Source of the DNA: Cruorifilaria tuberocauda
Taxonomy: Eukaryota > Nematoda > Chromadorea > Rhabditida > Onchocercidae
Length of the DNA: 64,000 nucleotides
NCBI GenBank assembly: GCA_013365365.1
Contig: JABVXU010000051.1
Coordinates: 178,199 to 242,198 of the forward strand
Reading direction: 5' to 3'
Part shown: piece by piece, positions 15,143 to 26,392 of the stretch
Layout: each line of letters begins with the position of its first letter
Position numbering within the stretch: position 1 is the first letter of the stretch
Notes under the pieces: model-generated
Database searches by the model: none
The model's input: only the letters and a program-made list of their open reading frames with translations
What the model was told of the DNA's origin: nothing
Position numbers and translations under genes: made by a program

Positions 15143-18100
15143 ATGTAATACAGGAAGAGGCGAGGACTGACCAGCTTCTTCCTCCAAGATAGCTTCATCG
15201 ATTGATTTCAACTAAACATCCTACCTAAAAATATTCCCACTGGAAGATCAGAAAAGGACCGATAAGAAATAGCCGAATGCGTGTGTTCTTCATAGTTGGA
15301 AGTGAAGTGAAGATTAGGAGAAGGAGGCCTTAGGCTCGTTATTGAACTGTTGGCTTGATAGGACTCTTCAGTAGACTTCTCTTTCTCAGAGTTTCAAGCG
15401 GGATGTGTTGCACTTGAAATGATATCCCGGAAGATCCTTGATAAGAAATACATCCCGAGATTTCCAAGTAAAATGAAATTTTAGTTTTTCGGGAATAAAA
15501 ATTAGCCGAAATCGATGTTGAAGCGATAGGCGCCAAAATTCACCAAACCTTCAAAATGAAAAGAGAAAGGATTATCAAATAAAAGTACATAGGGAACTGA
15601 ATTAATGGGTTTAGTGATATATGTTTCCATTTTATCGATTAGAATATCACTCTGCGGCGCTCGGCGACGTTGAATGGACACTGACTGCTTCCATTAAGCA
15701 ACGACTCGGAACTGAGGAAACACCCGATGATTCCAGAATACGACATCTTGGAACCTATTCAGATGCCGGACGTTCGCTGCCATTAATTGCAAAGTGATAA
15801 GCTTCGGCATATATCAGGCCGGTTGGAAGGTATAGGTGAATTGGAGAGAACGGAAATTAAAGTCAGTCCAGATGGTGGTTAGTCCAACTAATAACAACCG
15901 GAAAATATCAGAAGGCATTGAAATGAGTAATTATTCTCCGGTTGATTTTTCCCTTCCTATCGTTCCGTTTTCTGCCCCAATGATGCAAGGTAATAGAAGG
16001 GAGAGAGGAAGAGAAGAGGGAAAAAGAATGGATGGGTGCTTGGCGCAAATTGACATTTTGCAGATGCAGTGTGCAAGATGGAAGAAACATCAAAATTCGA
16101 AAACGATCATGCGTAATGATAAGCGAACGACACCACCGCCATCACCATCGTCAGCAGCGGCGGCGGCGGTACCAGCAGAAGCGGCGTTGTTATCACCGCC
16201 ATGCCTGGAGGAAGGGGATCGATCGTTTGTAGATAGGGATTATCGATTGAATAAATTCGTAGTTACTCACTGACCACTCCTCCATCAGATGACAGGTTAC
16301 AAGTACTAATTATCATTAGGAAAAGTTGAAGAGAGGTAAGCAGGTGATGTGATGGAAAACGGTTCGATTGCTGCTGACCCCAAATCCGGTGTATTGTTAA
16401 TACCGGATTCGGATTCGGAATACCGATCTTATCTTTAGCTGAATAGAATAAGGACATTACAAGAGTAGACAAAAAATACTTGAAGCAATATTTCAATTGA
16501 TAATGATCTTATCAAGTGATAGGAAGGAGTCTCAATAACGACACGAAATAATTACTGTAAAATTTTCCATCTTGGTCATTTCCAGAAGATATGGTTACAA
16601 GGAAAAAAGAAATTCAGTTTGATCTGGCCGTTTAGCCGGATGAAAGTAATCAGATTTGTTAGCTATCATATGGACTGATCTATATTTGAATTTGAAATGA
16701 TCGATAATTCTGATCAATATTGTATCTGTCATTAGACAAATTCGCTAGAAATTCAGCAATGCAGCTAGTAAAATTCAATTGCCGTTATTTCCCGGATCTA
16801 CCTGTGTCTTTAAACTTTTTACTGCTTTTTCAAAAGTATGAAAGTATTGAATATGAAAGGATAGATAGTTCGAATCTTAATTTTTCGCCTGAAATTGTTA
16901 GTTCGGATTTGATATTCTTCTCAATTTCAATCGAAATAGAAGCTTTAAGCCTTCTAATATAATTATTTGGGATTTGCTCTGTATACGAATGGAAGTCTTC
17001 CTTGTGAACTTCTGAAAACTGTTTTCCAGATTGAAAGATGTAAAAGAAAGAAGATGGAACATTCTTTCCCTAAGTGCAATAGAAGCAACGGAATTTCAAA
17101 CAAGAAATGAATGATTTGAACTGGAATATCTTTAATTGAATAATCACTGTGATATTTCTAGTCTGATAAGAATTTATATAGATAAGGCGGAGTTAGTATT
17201 CTGATAGTGTGATGATAAACAAACACAACACTGATAGTTAAATGCTGGAAACGGTCTTAATTATCACTCATCACTTCTCCTCCTCTCTTCCACCTCGAAG
17301 ATGACACCTTACCTTTCCTTCGATAATTCATTTAACGTTTATAGTGACATGTATTACTCATTTGCAATACCTAACGAAATCTGAAATTTCGATTACAAAT
17401 TTCAAAATTTCTCTTATCGAGTTTTGAAGAGACACATGACAATTTCCCGGATTTATTTCCCGAGAAAAGTTTGATAAGTATTCACTAAACATAACAGCAT
17501 GGAATAGAAATGATCCACGGCTGGCGTGATATGCTTATAAAACAGAGAGAAATGATAAAAAGCATTATGGCGAGAGAATAATTGATGTGAAAAGTGGGAA
17601 AATAACGAAGCAACTTTGAGGGAAGCGAAACGAAGATCGTTATGAGTGCTGATAAGAAAGATGATAACTCATTTTAGATATTAATTGGCTAAGTGACTAA
17701 CTGATTGATATGAACTATGCTCCATTTCTGGAAATAAAATAGATTAGGTGAGAATGAATATATCAAAATGAGAAAATCAGAATAGAATGAACAAAGAGAA
17801 GAGAATCACGGAGAAGAAAGAGCGAAATGCATGGAACAGAAAATGTGATTTCATCTCATTCAGACAACTTGCTTTCAACCATGCCAATTTAGATCATAAA
17901 ATTTGAGTGAAAATTAAATTAAATCTTGAATTCTCAGGAAAATGGAAGATGCGCTTGCTACGATATGATCGATCGATCAACGCGACTAATTGCGTTCAGC
18001 GAGAGATCCATCCGTAAGTGGAATCCGATCACAGATCATCTAAGTTCGTGATGGTCAGGTTCAAATAATGCATTAAAGTATTTGACCTATGAATGAATCC

Positions 18101-19456
18101 ATCAACGCATTTATTTAATTTTATAAAATTAATAACACTTCAGTGAATGTGTCGTAAAGTGAAGGATGAAAGGACAAGTGAGGAATTTTTAACCCAAATA
18201 TTTCGTTTCATGAATATTTCAATTTAAAACATAGTAATAATTAACCTGTAGACCTCAGGTACTCGAATGGAAGAAAGAAATGGAAGATGGGAGTGTCATC
18301 GAGCGCTTACTTTTGCTTATCAAAATGGAAAGTGAAAGGAAATAACCATACCTGTCAAGAATGACCATGCACGAAATGTGTCGTGCACGAAACATTTCCT
18401 TCAGGGCATCAGCTGTCAACTCGACCTGAATGAAGAGACGAAAGTGGAATTTGAAGACGATGAAATAAACAAAGGTAACGAATAGCTGAACTCTATTAGC
18501 CGAAAGTAACAAGAGCCAAGTTAACTTTACCCACAATATTTCCTTTCTTTCATTCTCTTCTCTAAAATGAAAGATGGAAGTACCCGAGAAATCTTCGGTG
18601 GAAGCTATATGATTATCTTAGGTAAATATCATTGTGATAAGTCAGATAGTTTTACTCTAGCATCTCCCTTTCTTTTCATTCACTCATTGAGGAAGGAAGG
18701 GAATTCGAAGGGTATATATAATCACGGAAAGCAGAGAGAGAGAAGCTCTCGAAGAGTGCGCATGAGGAAGGGAGTTGATAAAATCAGGAAGAGGGAGGAG
18801 AAGAATTTAGAAAAAGTGTGTTCAGAGAGAGAAAAGAGGAGAGAGGAATGAAATAAGCAAAACTTCCTTCTCACACTTACGTTCTGCACGTCGAAAATGA
18901 CGGGTGACGAAAGCACAGAAATCAAAGGAACAATTCAGTTTCCTCCTGGACAGTTTCATGCTTGTACAGTTCACTGCCTAAGACAAAAGACTGAAAATTG
19001 GTCGGTCTAGATTGGCCTCAAGCACTTTCGACACGACAGCCAAAATGACCTTTTCTCATCCAAAAACTAACTAATTTAAAAATTCAAAAAGACTCCTAAT
19101 TACTTGAACAAATTTTAGCTGAACTGTTCGTCAATTGAAGAAATTGAGTGGCGCTTATTCTCAGATAGTATTTCTGCTCTGAAAACACCTGCCTGCGTGA
19201 ACATCCCGTATTAATTATCAGGTTGTGGGAGGATGGAGAGAGAGAGAGATCATCAATCGATTCATTCATCAGGAAATAACGGTTGAAATGAATGAGTGTT
19301 AGCTGGGAACATTGAAAGTTATCTTATCAAGAAATGAAGACAGTGCGATGAATACAGCGATAATTAAAACACTCATCGCACGACAACTGTTCCACTTCTC
19401 CTTCAGAAGTATTTGCTGCTGTTCTGAATGCTGAGACTGAGTGGAACTAAGTGACT

Positions 19457-19457
19457 G

Positions 19458-19489
<32 letters not shown>

Positions 19490-19490
19490 G
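19457..19490. repeat. (AATC)n tetranucleotide microsatellite
   Basis: Seven perfect AATC units run from 19461 to 19488, flanked by degenerate GATC and AGTC units. This is a simple microsatellite with no gene context. Confidence 0.95.
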
Positions 19491-22227
19491 TCCTTTTGCC
19501 GCTGGCTGTCACACTTCCATGCTGATTTCCATCTCGTTGTGTTGCTCATCAGTTGATCCCACCAACCATGTCGGAAGAAATCGAAATTATATGAAAGGGA
19601 TGATGAATGATGGGATTACATGTTGGCAAGTCTTTGTAGGTAGATATCTCAGCTATGCTCATCGTCTTCCTCAAGGCATGATTAAGTTAACTGTTTGATC
19701 GCAGTTTCATCATCTTCGGGGACTTACCACTTGCACAATCTTCATTTCAGTAACTCACATGTCTACGACCTTTATCTCATGCTGTGGTCCATGGCCACCG
19801 TTGTGCAAGACTTTCTTTGTGCTGCATCCTTTTACGATGGAGAAAAGCGGTATCCACCAGAGCGACAAGACTGCCCTCTTAACTAGTTGCTGTTACTAGC
19901 AGGTCTGGAAAAAGTATTCCTGTCGACCTGTGCGACCAGCAGAGAGTTCAACTGAGGCGTAATTCGACGATGTCAGTCAAACTGAAGTAAATTATTTCTC
20001 AATTCAAAAAGTTCATGACGATCCATGCATCTCTTCGATACGTACACTTATCACTGCTATCTGTTCATTTCTTTCCTCGCGATCGATATCCCTAAATATC
20101 AATTTGGAGTGAAAGATAAACGAAATTTTTGCATCTTACATTAAAAATTCGATCTGCCGCAAAAATTTATATTAAAACCAATTCAAATTTCGAGTGCTGA
20201 AACTGAAAAAGAATTTATCAAATGTGATAGCTGGAGATTTCACCTGACAAACATTTAAATTTCTTTCAACGATAACTGGACGTACCAAATGACAGGAATA
20301 TGGTTCCTGTCATAATGGAATTCAAATTCGGCCGAAGAAGGGAAGAATCTCAAATGTTTGTACTATTTTTCAGAGGTCGAATTTCTTTTTCCCTTGATTG
20401 AAGTTTTTACCCGGAGTTTTTGAGACGGAAGCTCGAAACTCCTCACATTAAATTTGTTCCTGACAAAAAGCAATAAGCAACAAATGAGAGAGAAGTGAAA
20501 ATAAATGCAATGTGAATAAAGCACTGCGTAAGATGGAAATTTTGACGTGATATCACTTAGCAATCTTTCCTGATCAGGATTCAACGTCTGCACCTTAGCT
20601 ACATATCCGCTCTGTACCTTTCCTTCCTTTCATATCTTTGTATTTCCAACTGCTCCCCAGCGAATCTTCATTCTCCGAATTATTAGAGGGAGATTAGTTA
20701 TTTCCCTTTATTCTTTATTGTTATCCGCATCAAATCATTTCATTAGACACATTGAAACTGTTTGTGATATCACCTGGAAACGTCGGGAAATCATTGCTTA
20801 CCATTAACTGTTTAATCTATCGCTCAGGTATTACTTCCAGTTTAGGCGAATGATTCTCAGATTTTATGTCTCATGCAGTGGAGTAACTTTAGTACGCTGA
20901 GAGCACGCAGCACGCAGCTTTAGAATTTGAAAATAGCATCCATTGATTTGTTTGTAGCATTAATTGTTAATTGTGGCAGAAGAAAGGAAATATTGTTGTG
21001 ATCATTGAGATGCATCGAAGTAATCTGAGCCTCAGAGAAAGAATTGTTTGGGGTCAGTGCTAACAGTCAAGCCTTCTGCAAACCACTTGACGCTTAATCC
21101 GTTTTCTAAGACTTAACTTCTGTATGGAAAGGAAGATATATCAGAAGTAAAGCTGGCTCTGAGTAAACCGGCGTCTTTAATATATAGGAAACGAATTGAT
21201 GCATACTTATTGCTTACAAACTCGCGCTAGTTTAAAGGTTTCTTTTCCGAATGGATATTCCGGTCGTTTATATTCAATAACTTTAGTCTTGATACGGTAA
21301 TTGTAGAATGGATGAAAGCAAATGAAAAGAGAGAGAATTAAACGAAAAAAATAACGGATAAACAGGTAAACAAGCATGAAAACATGATACAGGAAAACGG
21401 GAGTTGCATTATCGTCACATGTAACGGAAGAGCCAGCCCAGTCAACAACTGCTTAATTAGAAGTCACGAGAGGGGTGTTCCATTATCCGGCATTCCGTTA
21501 TGCTATTATCAGGAAAGCTATCAGAGTAGCCTTATCAAGTAACCTTCAAGTTAGACATGATGATGCTGAGAGTGATTCAACCTGCCTTCGAAAGTTTTCA
21601 TTTTCTAGGTTCAAGATCGTTTCAATTACAAGTTTTCATGTGTTTAACCGATTCATGGACTAAATTGGTTTTCAAAAAGCAAAACGCTAAGTATCGCTGA
21701 TAAAGAGATTACTTGACGTGAAATCTCTGCAGTTTTTTATATTTCCCGGTTGCTTTTGAGAACTGACAATGGATCAGAGGAGAAAGGAAGAAATGTTTTG
21801 AGAGGCCTTTTTGCAACTTTTCTGAGGGATATTTTCAAATCTTCCTCACAAGTTGGATAATAATTCAGTGTCCAGAAAGTGGAATAAAATTGATTCCGAT
21901 TTTGAGGGAAATGATTGAAATAGAAAAGATAGATAAAAGTCACTTAATTATTCAATTTATAACTGACTTTTTAACTAACAACTTGAAACGCTTCACCGTA
22001 CTGATATTTAAAAATGAATGAATTGTCTATCAGTTTTAGAAGAATGAATATTTGTTTCAGCTTGCTGTAATGGCGCAATTAATTTGTGGGAATCAAATTA
22101 AGCAAGCCATTTCATTCTGCAGAGGAGCTACTCAAAAATTAATCAAGTCTTTCTTATTCAGCTAAGTAAGGGACCGAACTGATTCACTTAGATCGATCAC
22201 TGTAGTGTCTGGATGGAGAGAGAGTGG

Positions 22228-22255
22228 TTATCAGATGATTATCAGAGTTATCAGA
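22228..22255. promoter_or_regulatory. Triple GATA-factor motif cluster
   Basis: Three copies of TTATCAGA (complement TCTGATAA) occur at 22228-22235, 22239-22246 and 22248-22255, all in the same orientation. The core matches the WGATAR site bound by GATA factors such as the nematode ELT family. Such tight spacing is typical of an enhancer element, but function is inferred. The cluster lies between the semaphorin 5' region and the collagen 3' end. Confidence 0.4.
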
Positions 22256-23418
22256 ACTCTCAGGTGAGAAATGTGTGGTAAGAAGTGATTCTCGTTCTTG
22301 TTAACCCATCCCATGCTTCATTGAAACTCTTATCGCGTCATCACATGTCATTTATTGTTGTGAATCTCTGGGACAGCACAAATCTTAGTCTTTTAATTAA
22401 AGAAAGTAGAGGTGATAACGTAACAAAGTAACAAAAATCAATAATATCCCGCTTACCGGATCACAGCACAATCCCCAGATGTATTTTCGAGAGCAGTGAT
22501 CAGACGATCGTATTGCAGCGTGTATTACACCTTGCTTAATGAGCAATTACAATTAGTAAAGAGGGTGAAATGTATGGTTGTGAAAGAGAGCAGATTGAAA
22601 GCCTTCCAGTTGTTAATTAATTTCTACTGCTCTTTCAAGCGGAGAATAGTAGCTATTTGTTAAGAGAATGCGGTAATGAGGACAGGTAGAATCAACCAAA
22701 ATATCCGAAGAATAGAGGATCTATTATGTAAGTACTGGAAAAAGTAAACAAGGCTTTTGGTTTGAAAGCAATTATTTCCAAAGTTAAAAATATGCTTATA
22801 AATAACTAATTAGATATTTATTCATGAAACTTCCATGCATTTTTCCTGCTTCTCCAAAATGGAGAATAGGAACATTTTTCACGTTTCTTGTCTTCAGTAG
22901 CTGCACGAGGAAAGTATTGTAGTCAATTTATGGATCGGAAATGAATAACTGCCATTTCCATTTTCTGCCCTCAGAAAATAACACTGACACTGTGACTTAT
23001 TGATTTTCCCAATAAAACAAAGTCACAGACGTCTGAAAAGATGGAGAAATGAATGAAATAATTTAAATTTAATAAAGCTAGTTCAAACTGAAATACGCGA
23101 CGAGGCAACAAAGATAAGTTGGAAGAGAGATACCTCTGATAGGGAAGAACGATAGATAGTTGTTGTTTCACAGAGGGAAATTGAGTCAACTTAGAGTGAA
23201 CGTTTTCCCAACTACTCAAGTAGGTAACCGAAGCTTTTTGTATGAAGACATTCGTGTATTGTCAAGTATTGGCTTCTTTTGAATCACGCAAGTGAAAACA
23301 CTCTGAACTTCAGTTCCCTGGAGTTTGTTTCACGCATGAGAAAACATCGAAAACAGCTCAACAAATTTGAACTTGAATCGTTTGCTTCAATCACACGTGA
23401 AAAGAATTAATGGAATAC

Positions 23419-23424
23419 TTTATT
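23419..23424 (-). terminator. Candidate poly(A) signal of the collagen gene
   Basis: AATAAA on the minus strand, about 200 bases past the collagen stop codon at 23630-23632. It is the first canonical signal I noticed downstream. Cleavage here is inferred. Confidence 0.4.
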
Positions 23425-23629
23425 TACATAGAAAGTTTCATTCTGTGTTGTAGATGAAGAGCGACGTGGTAAAGTTTAATTAGGAAGGATGATATCATTG
23501 TTGTTCATAGTCACCAACCAACAGCAACGCTTACAGAAACCTGCGAGCAGAATGCAGAAGCGTGATGATATTTCTGCGCAGAATAAATTTAACTGAGGAC
23601 AAATTCGTAGGCATCGATTTCTACCACGA

Positions 23630-26392
23630 TCAATCTTCGAACCATTCCGGTGGTTTGACGAAGAACACACCGCCATCCGTTGCACAATACGTCGGACAGA
23701 TCTGTAATTTTAGTAATTCTAACTAACAAGTGAAAGAAAGAGTTCCGATCGGAAGATGAACTGATGTTTCATTGAAGTAGAATACACTTTTCATTAAACA
23801 ATGAATATCATTTCTTGGTTTTAAATTATCATATCTCCATCATTTATATCGAAAGCATACCTTATCGACAAAATTCGACCGGATATCTTATCAAAGTAAA
23901 TAAAATATTAGAAGTCTGTAATACTCCTTATCTCTCCGAAATGAGATGAAACAGTTTGGCGTAACGAGAATGATAAAGTTTTCTTACAAATTTAAAAAAA
24001 CAGATAAAAACTCGTACTCCAGCGTTTCCATCTGGACCAACTTTTCCAATCGGTCCCGGCAATCCAGGAGACCCCCGATTTCCAGGTAGTCCATCTTCAC
24101 CTGGGGGTCCACGTTTACCCATTGGTCCCGGTGGTCCATCAATTCCAGGCATCCCACGTGGTCCTGAATCGTAGCATTGAGAAATATTAGGGTTATAAAA
24201 CTGTCATTCCAATAATTTTTTGAGTACCATTTTAGTTTTCGAGTTTCGGCAGTAAAAAGTCAAGAAACAAACCAGGTGGACCAACTGGTCCCATCTCACC
24301 ACCCGGACCGGGAGGTCCAGGAATGAACGGCATCGGTGTTGCATCGATCCCTGGTTCACCTACATCCCCATCCAATCCCGGGATTCCTGGTGGACCTCTT
24401 GGTCCTGGAGGACCAATTTTTCCATCCTCACCATTTTTACCGTGGATACCAGGGATTCCCGCCACACCTTTATCTCCCGGCAAACCCTGAAAAGAATTTT
24501 TTGGATTCAACTTCGTCCTTAATGTTTTAACAAGGAGTTTTTCTGCAATATTTGGAGTTTACCGAAAACATCTAAAAAAAGTTTCTTGATTTCTTGAGAA
24601 TGCACTTTAATTATTTTTGGAAATTTGAACAAATCTACCGTTGGTCCTTGTTTCCCCTGTTTACCAACTGGACATGGATCAGCGCATATCTTTTTTAAGT
24701 CAACTGGAGATTCGCAAGGCATACGTGCCGGAAATCCGGGAGCTCCCTGCGTACCCGGGGCGCCTTTAAGTCCTTTTCGACCAGGCATGCCTTTGGGCCC
24801 AGGTGAAGCAGAGCATCTAAATTTTTCCTGACATTAAAAAATTCTACCACAAGGAAAATTTCTGTCTGCAATAAAATTGCAAAAGAGTTGAATCAACCGA
24901 TTTCCAAAGTTCACGTGAGAATTTTTCCCTAAATTTCAAACTTTATGGGAAATGGGCATCAGAGCTTTGTCTTATCTTTATAAAACATTACTACCAAGCG
25001 TGACTTCAATTTCTTCATGATATAATCATCTGTGAACAGTTTCTCGGTCATCATCCCAATCCGAAGATATCTTCAGCTTCAATTTCTACTTAACTGCGAT
25101 GCCGCAAACAAAAGACTTTGGGGTGGAAAAGAAGTCTCTAACATAAATGACATCTTATTTTCTATATTGATCAAAAGCATGGTAACACCTGCACTCCCGA
25201 TCACCACTGGTTGTTCTGCTCAGCCCATCTCTCATGGCTTCTGCATATGTCCCTTGAAGATACTTTCTAGTGGAAGATGTAAATCTGTAAGTATGGAAGT
25301 GTGCCGATTCCGGTTCTGTTGCTATGTTGTCAAATTCGGTGGTCACCACGCCAGTATTATGCCATGCAATTTCAGAATCTTCTGTCATTTTTTCCATAAC
25401 AGATTGTTTGAAATCAATTCCTGCTGTGCTCGCTTCATTTGCTGATACAGTTACTTCTTCCGAATCCACTGTATCTGACGTTGGTGATGAAGATAAGTAG
25501 TTGATGAGAAAAGTTGCTGCTGTTGGCGATTCTTCTTGTGTTCTGATCGGTAGACTGCGAACTTTTCGATTAGATTGCAACCACCTTTCCTGACATTTCT
25601 CGACATTCTGAGAGCAATTCAAATATTCGAAGATGATATTAAGCTAAAAAGAAATTGATTTGAAAAGTGGGAAGTATGATAGTTTACTCAGACATTAAAG
25701 GGAAACGAGATAGATAGATTCTCTTCTGCAATCCGAATTCACTCCTCACTATCAATGAGAAGGAGAGATACATCGTTTCGTATTGTCTATCTAAAAGTCA
25801 CGGAATTCCTTACCTTCACAGCACTGTTCGTTTTCTTTTCTACCTCATCGTGATTTCCGTGATAAATGCTCACGTAATCGTGAAAGTTAAACACAGTTTC
25901 CTAGAAAAAGATATCGTTAAATCTCAAACTTCTTACCCGGAAATCCGCCAGTCCATTCCAGCAAACGAGTAAGTTTAGTGATCTCACTGTGCAAATACTT
26001 GCAGTTAAATGTTTCTTTTATTCCAGTCTGCTAATAACATTACTCCTGACATCAATTTATCCTGACTTCCGACTTTAACCGTAAAACAGTCTTATCCAAA
26101 GTAAAGACTGAAAGGAGACGATGATTTTGTTTTCTGGACTGTGAAACTGTTCTGGCTATGCTCTTTCAATACCCCAAACCGCTTTATTGGCATATCATCG
26201 GACGGTACAGAGAAAGCGAATTGAACTCACTTCACAGAAAAAGAAATCATTTTGAAGCTGCTGATTGACGGTGTTGATATATCGGTTAACAGCTGGTGTC
26301 AGTGCCATGAATACCACAAATGGCAGAGCAGCGATGATAAGCGAGATGATAATTGCAAACTGATAAGCTTTCTCGCGAGCATTCCGATCCAT
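23630..26392 (-). CDS. Nematode cuticle collagen with a long non-collagenous insert
   Basis: This is a structural protein of the extracellular cuticle. Seven exons: 26231-26392, 25814-25900, 25189-25607, 24639-24816, 24273-24486, 24018-24163 and 23630-23701. The phases agree and give 425 residues. Residues 1-54 start [12 protein letters not shown] and include a hydrophobic signal-anchor segment, as in the cuticle collagen family. RKVR at 97-100 fits the RxxR subtilisin-type (BLI-4-like) processing site. About 120 Ser/Thr/Glu-rich residues follow, then a CRC motif at about 222-224. The Gly-X-Y blocks come next, broken by a Cys-rich spacer (MPCESP, ICADPCP) and by a short DATPMPFI break. The C-terminus has ICPTYC and ends FED. 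The Cys pairs would crosslink trimers. The long segment between the RxxR site and the first Gly-X-Y block is unusual. I cannot assign a specific C. elegans orthologue. Confidence 0.93.

Larger units (their letters stand above)
8461..23629. other. 15-kb stretch without a recognisable gene; probable long 5' region of the semaphorin
   Basis: No open frame here shows a protein family or coding-like conservation. The open frames are short, low in complexity, or begin and end without splice logic. The missing first coding exon and any 5' UTR exons of the semaphorin must lie somewhere upstream of 8460, so part of this stretch is probably its first intron and promoter. A minus-strand GTAAGT donor at about 14333-14338, next to a somewhat CpG-richer patch, could mark a non-coding leader exon, but nothing confirms it. 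The stretch holds simple repeats near 15.11, 17.96 and 19.46 kb and many GATA-type motifs (TGATAAG or its complement), described separately. Confidence 0.5.

Noticed and set aside
15836..16273. 145-codon plus-strand open frame
   Set aside because: Ala/Pro/Ser-rich and Arg-rich stretches come from GCG, CCA and GA-rich simple sequence. No domain, no splice context, and an overlapping open frame on the other strand.
18346..18536. Minus-strand pair of segments resembling a signal peptide (MWVKLTWLLLLSA) followed by an exon-like VELTADALKEMFRARHISCMVILDR flanked by AG and GT
   Set aside because: The second segment ends in phase 2, which does not fit the phase required by the semaphorin exon at 8460, and neither segment matches a family. 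Probably chance.
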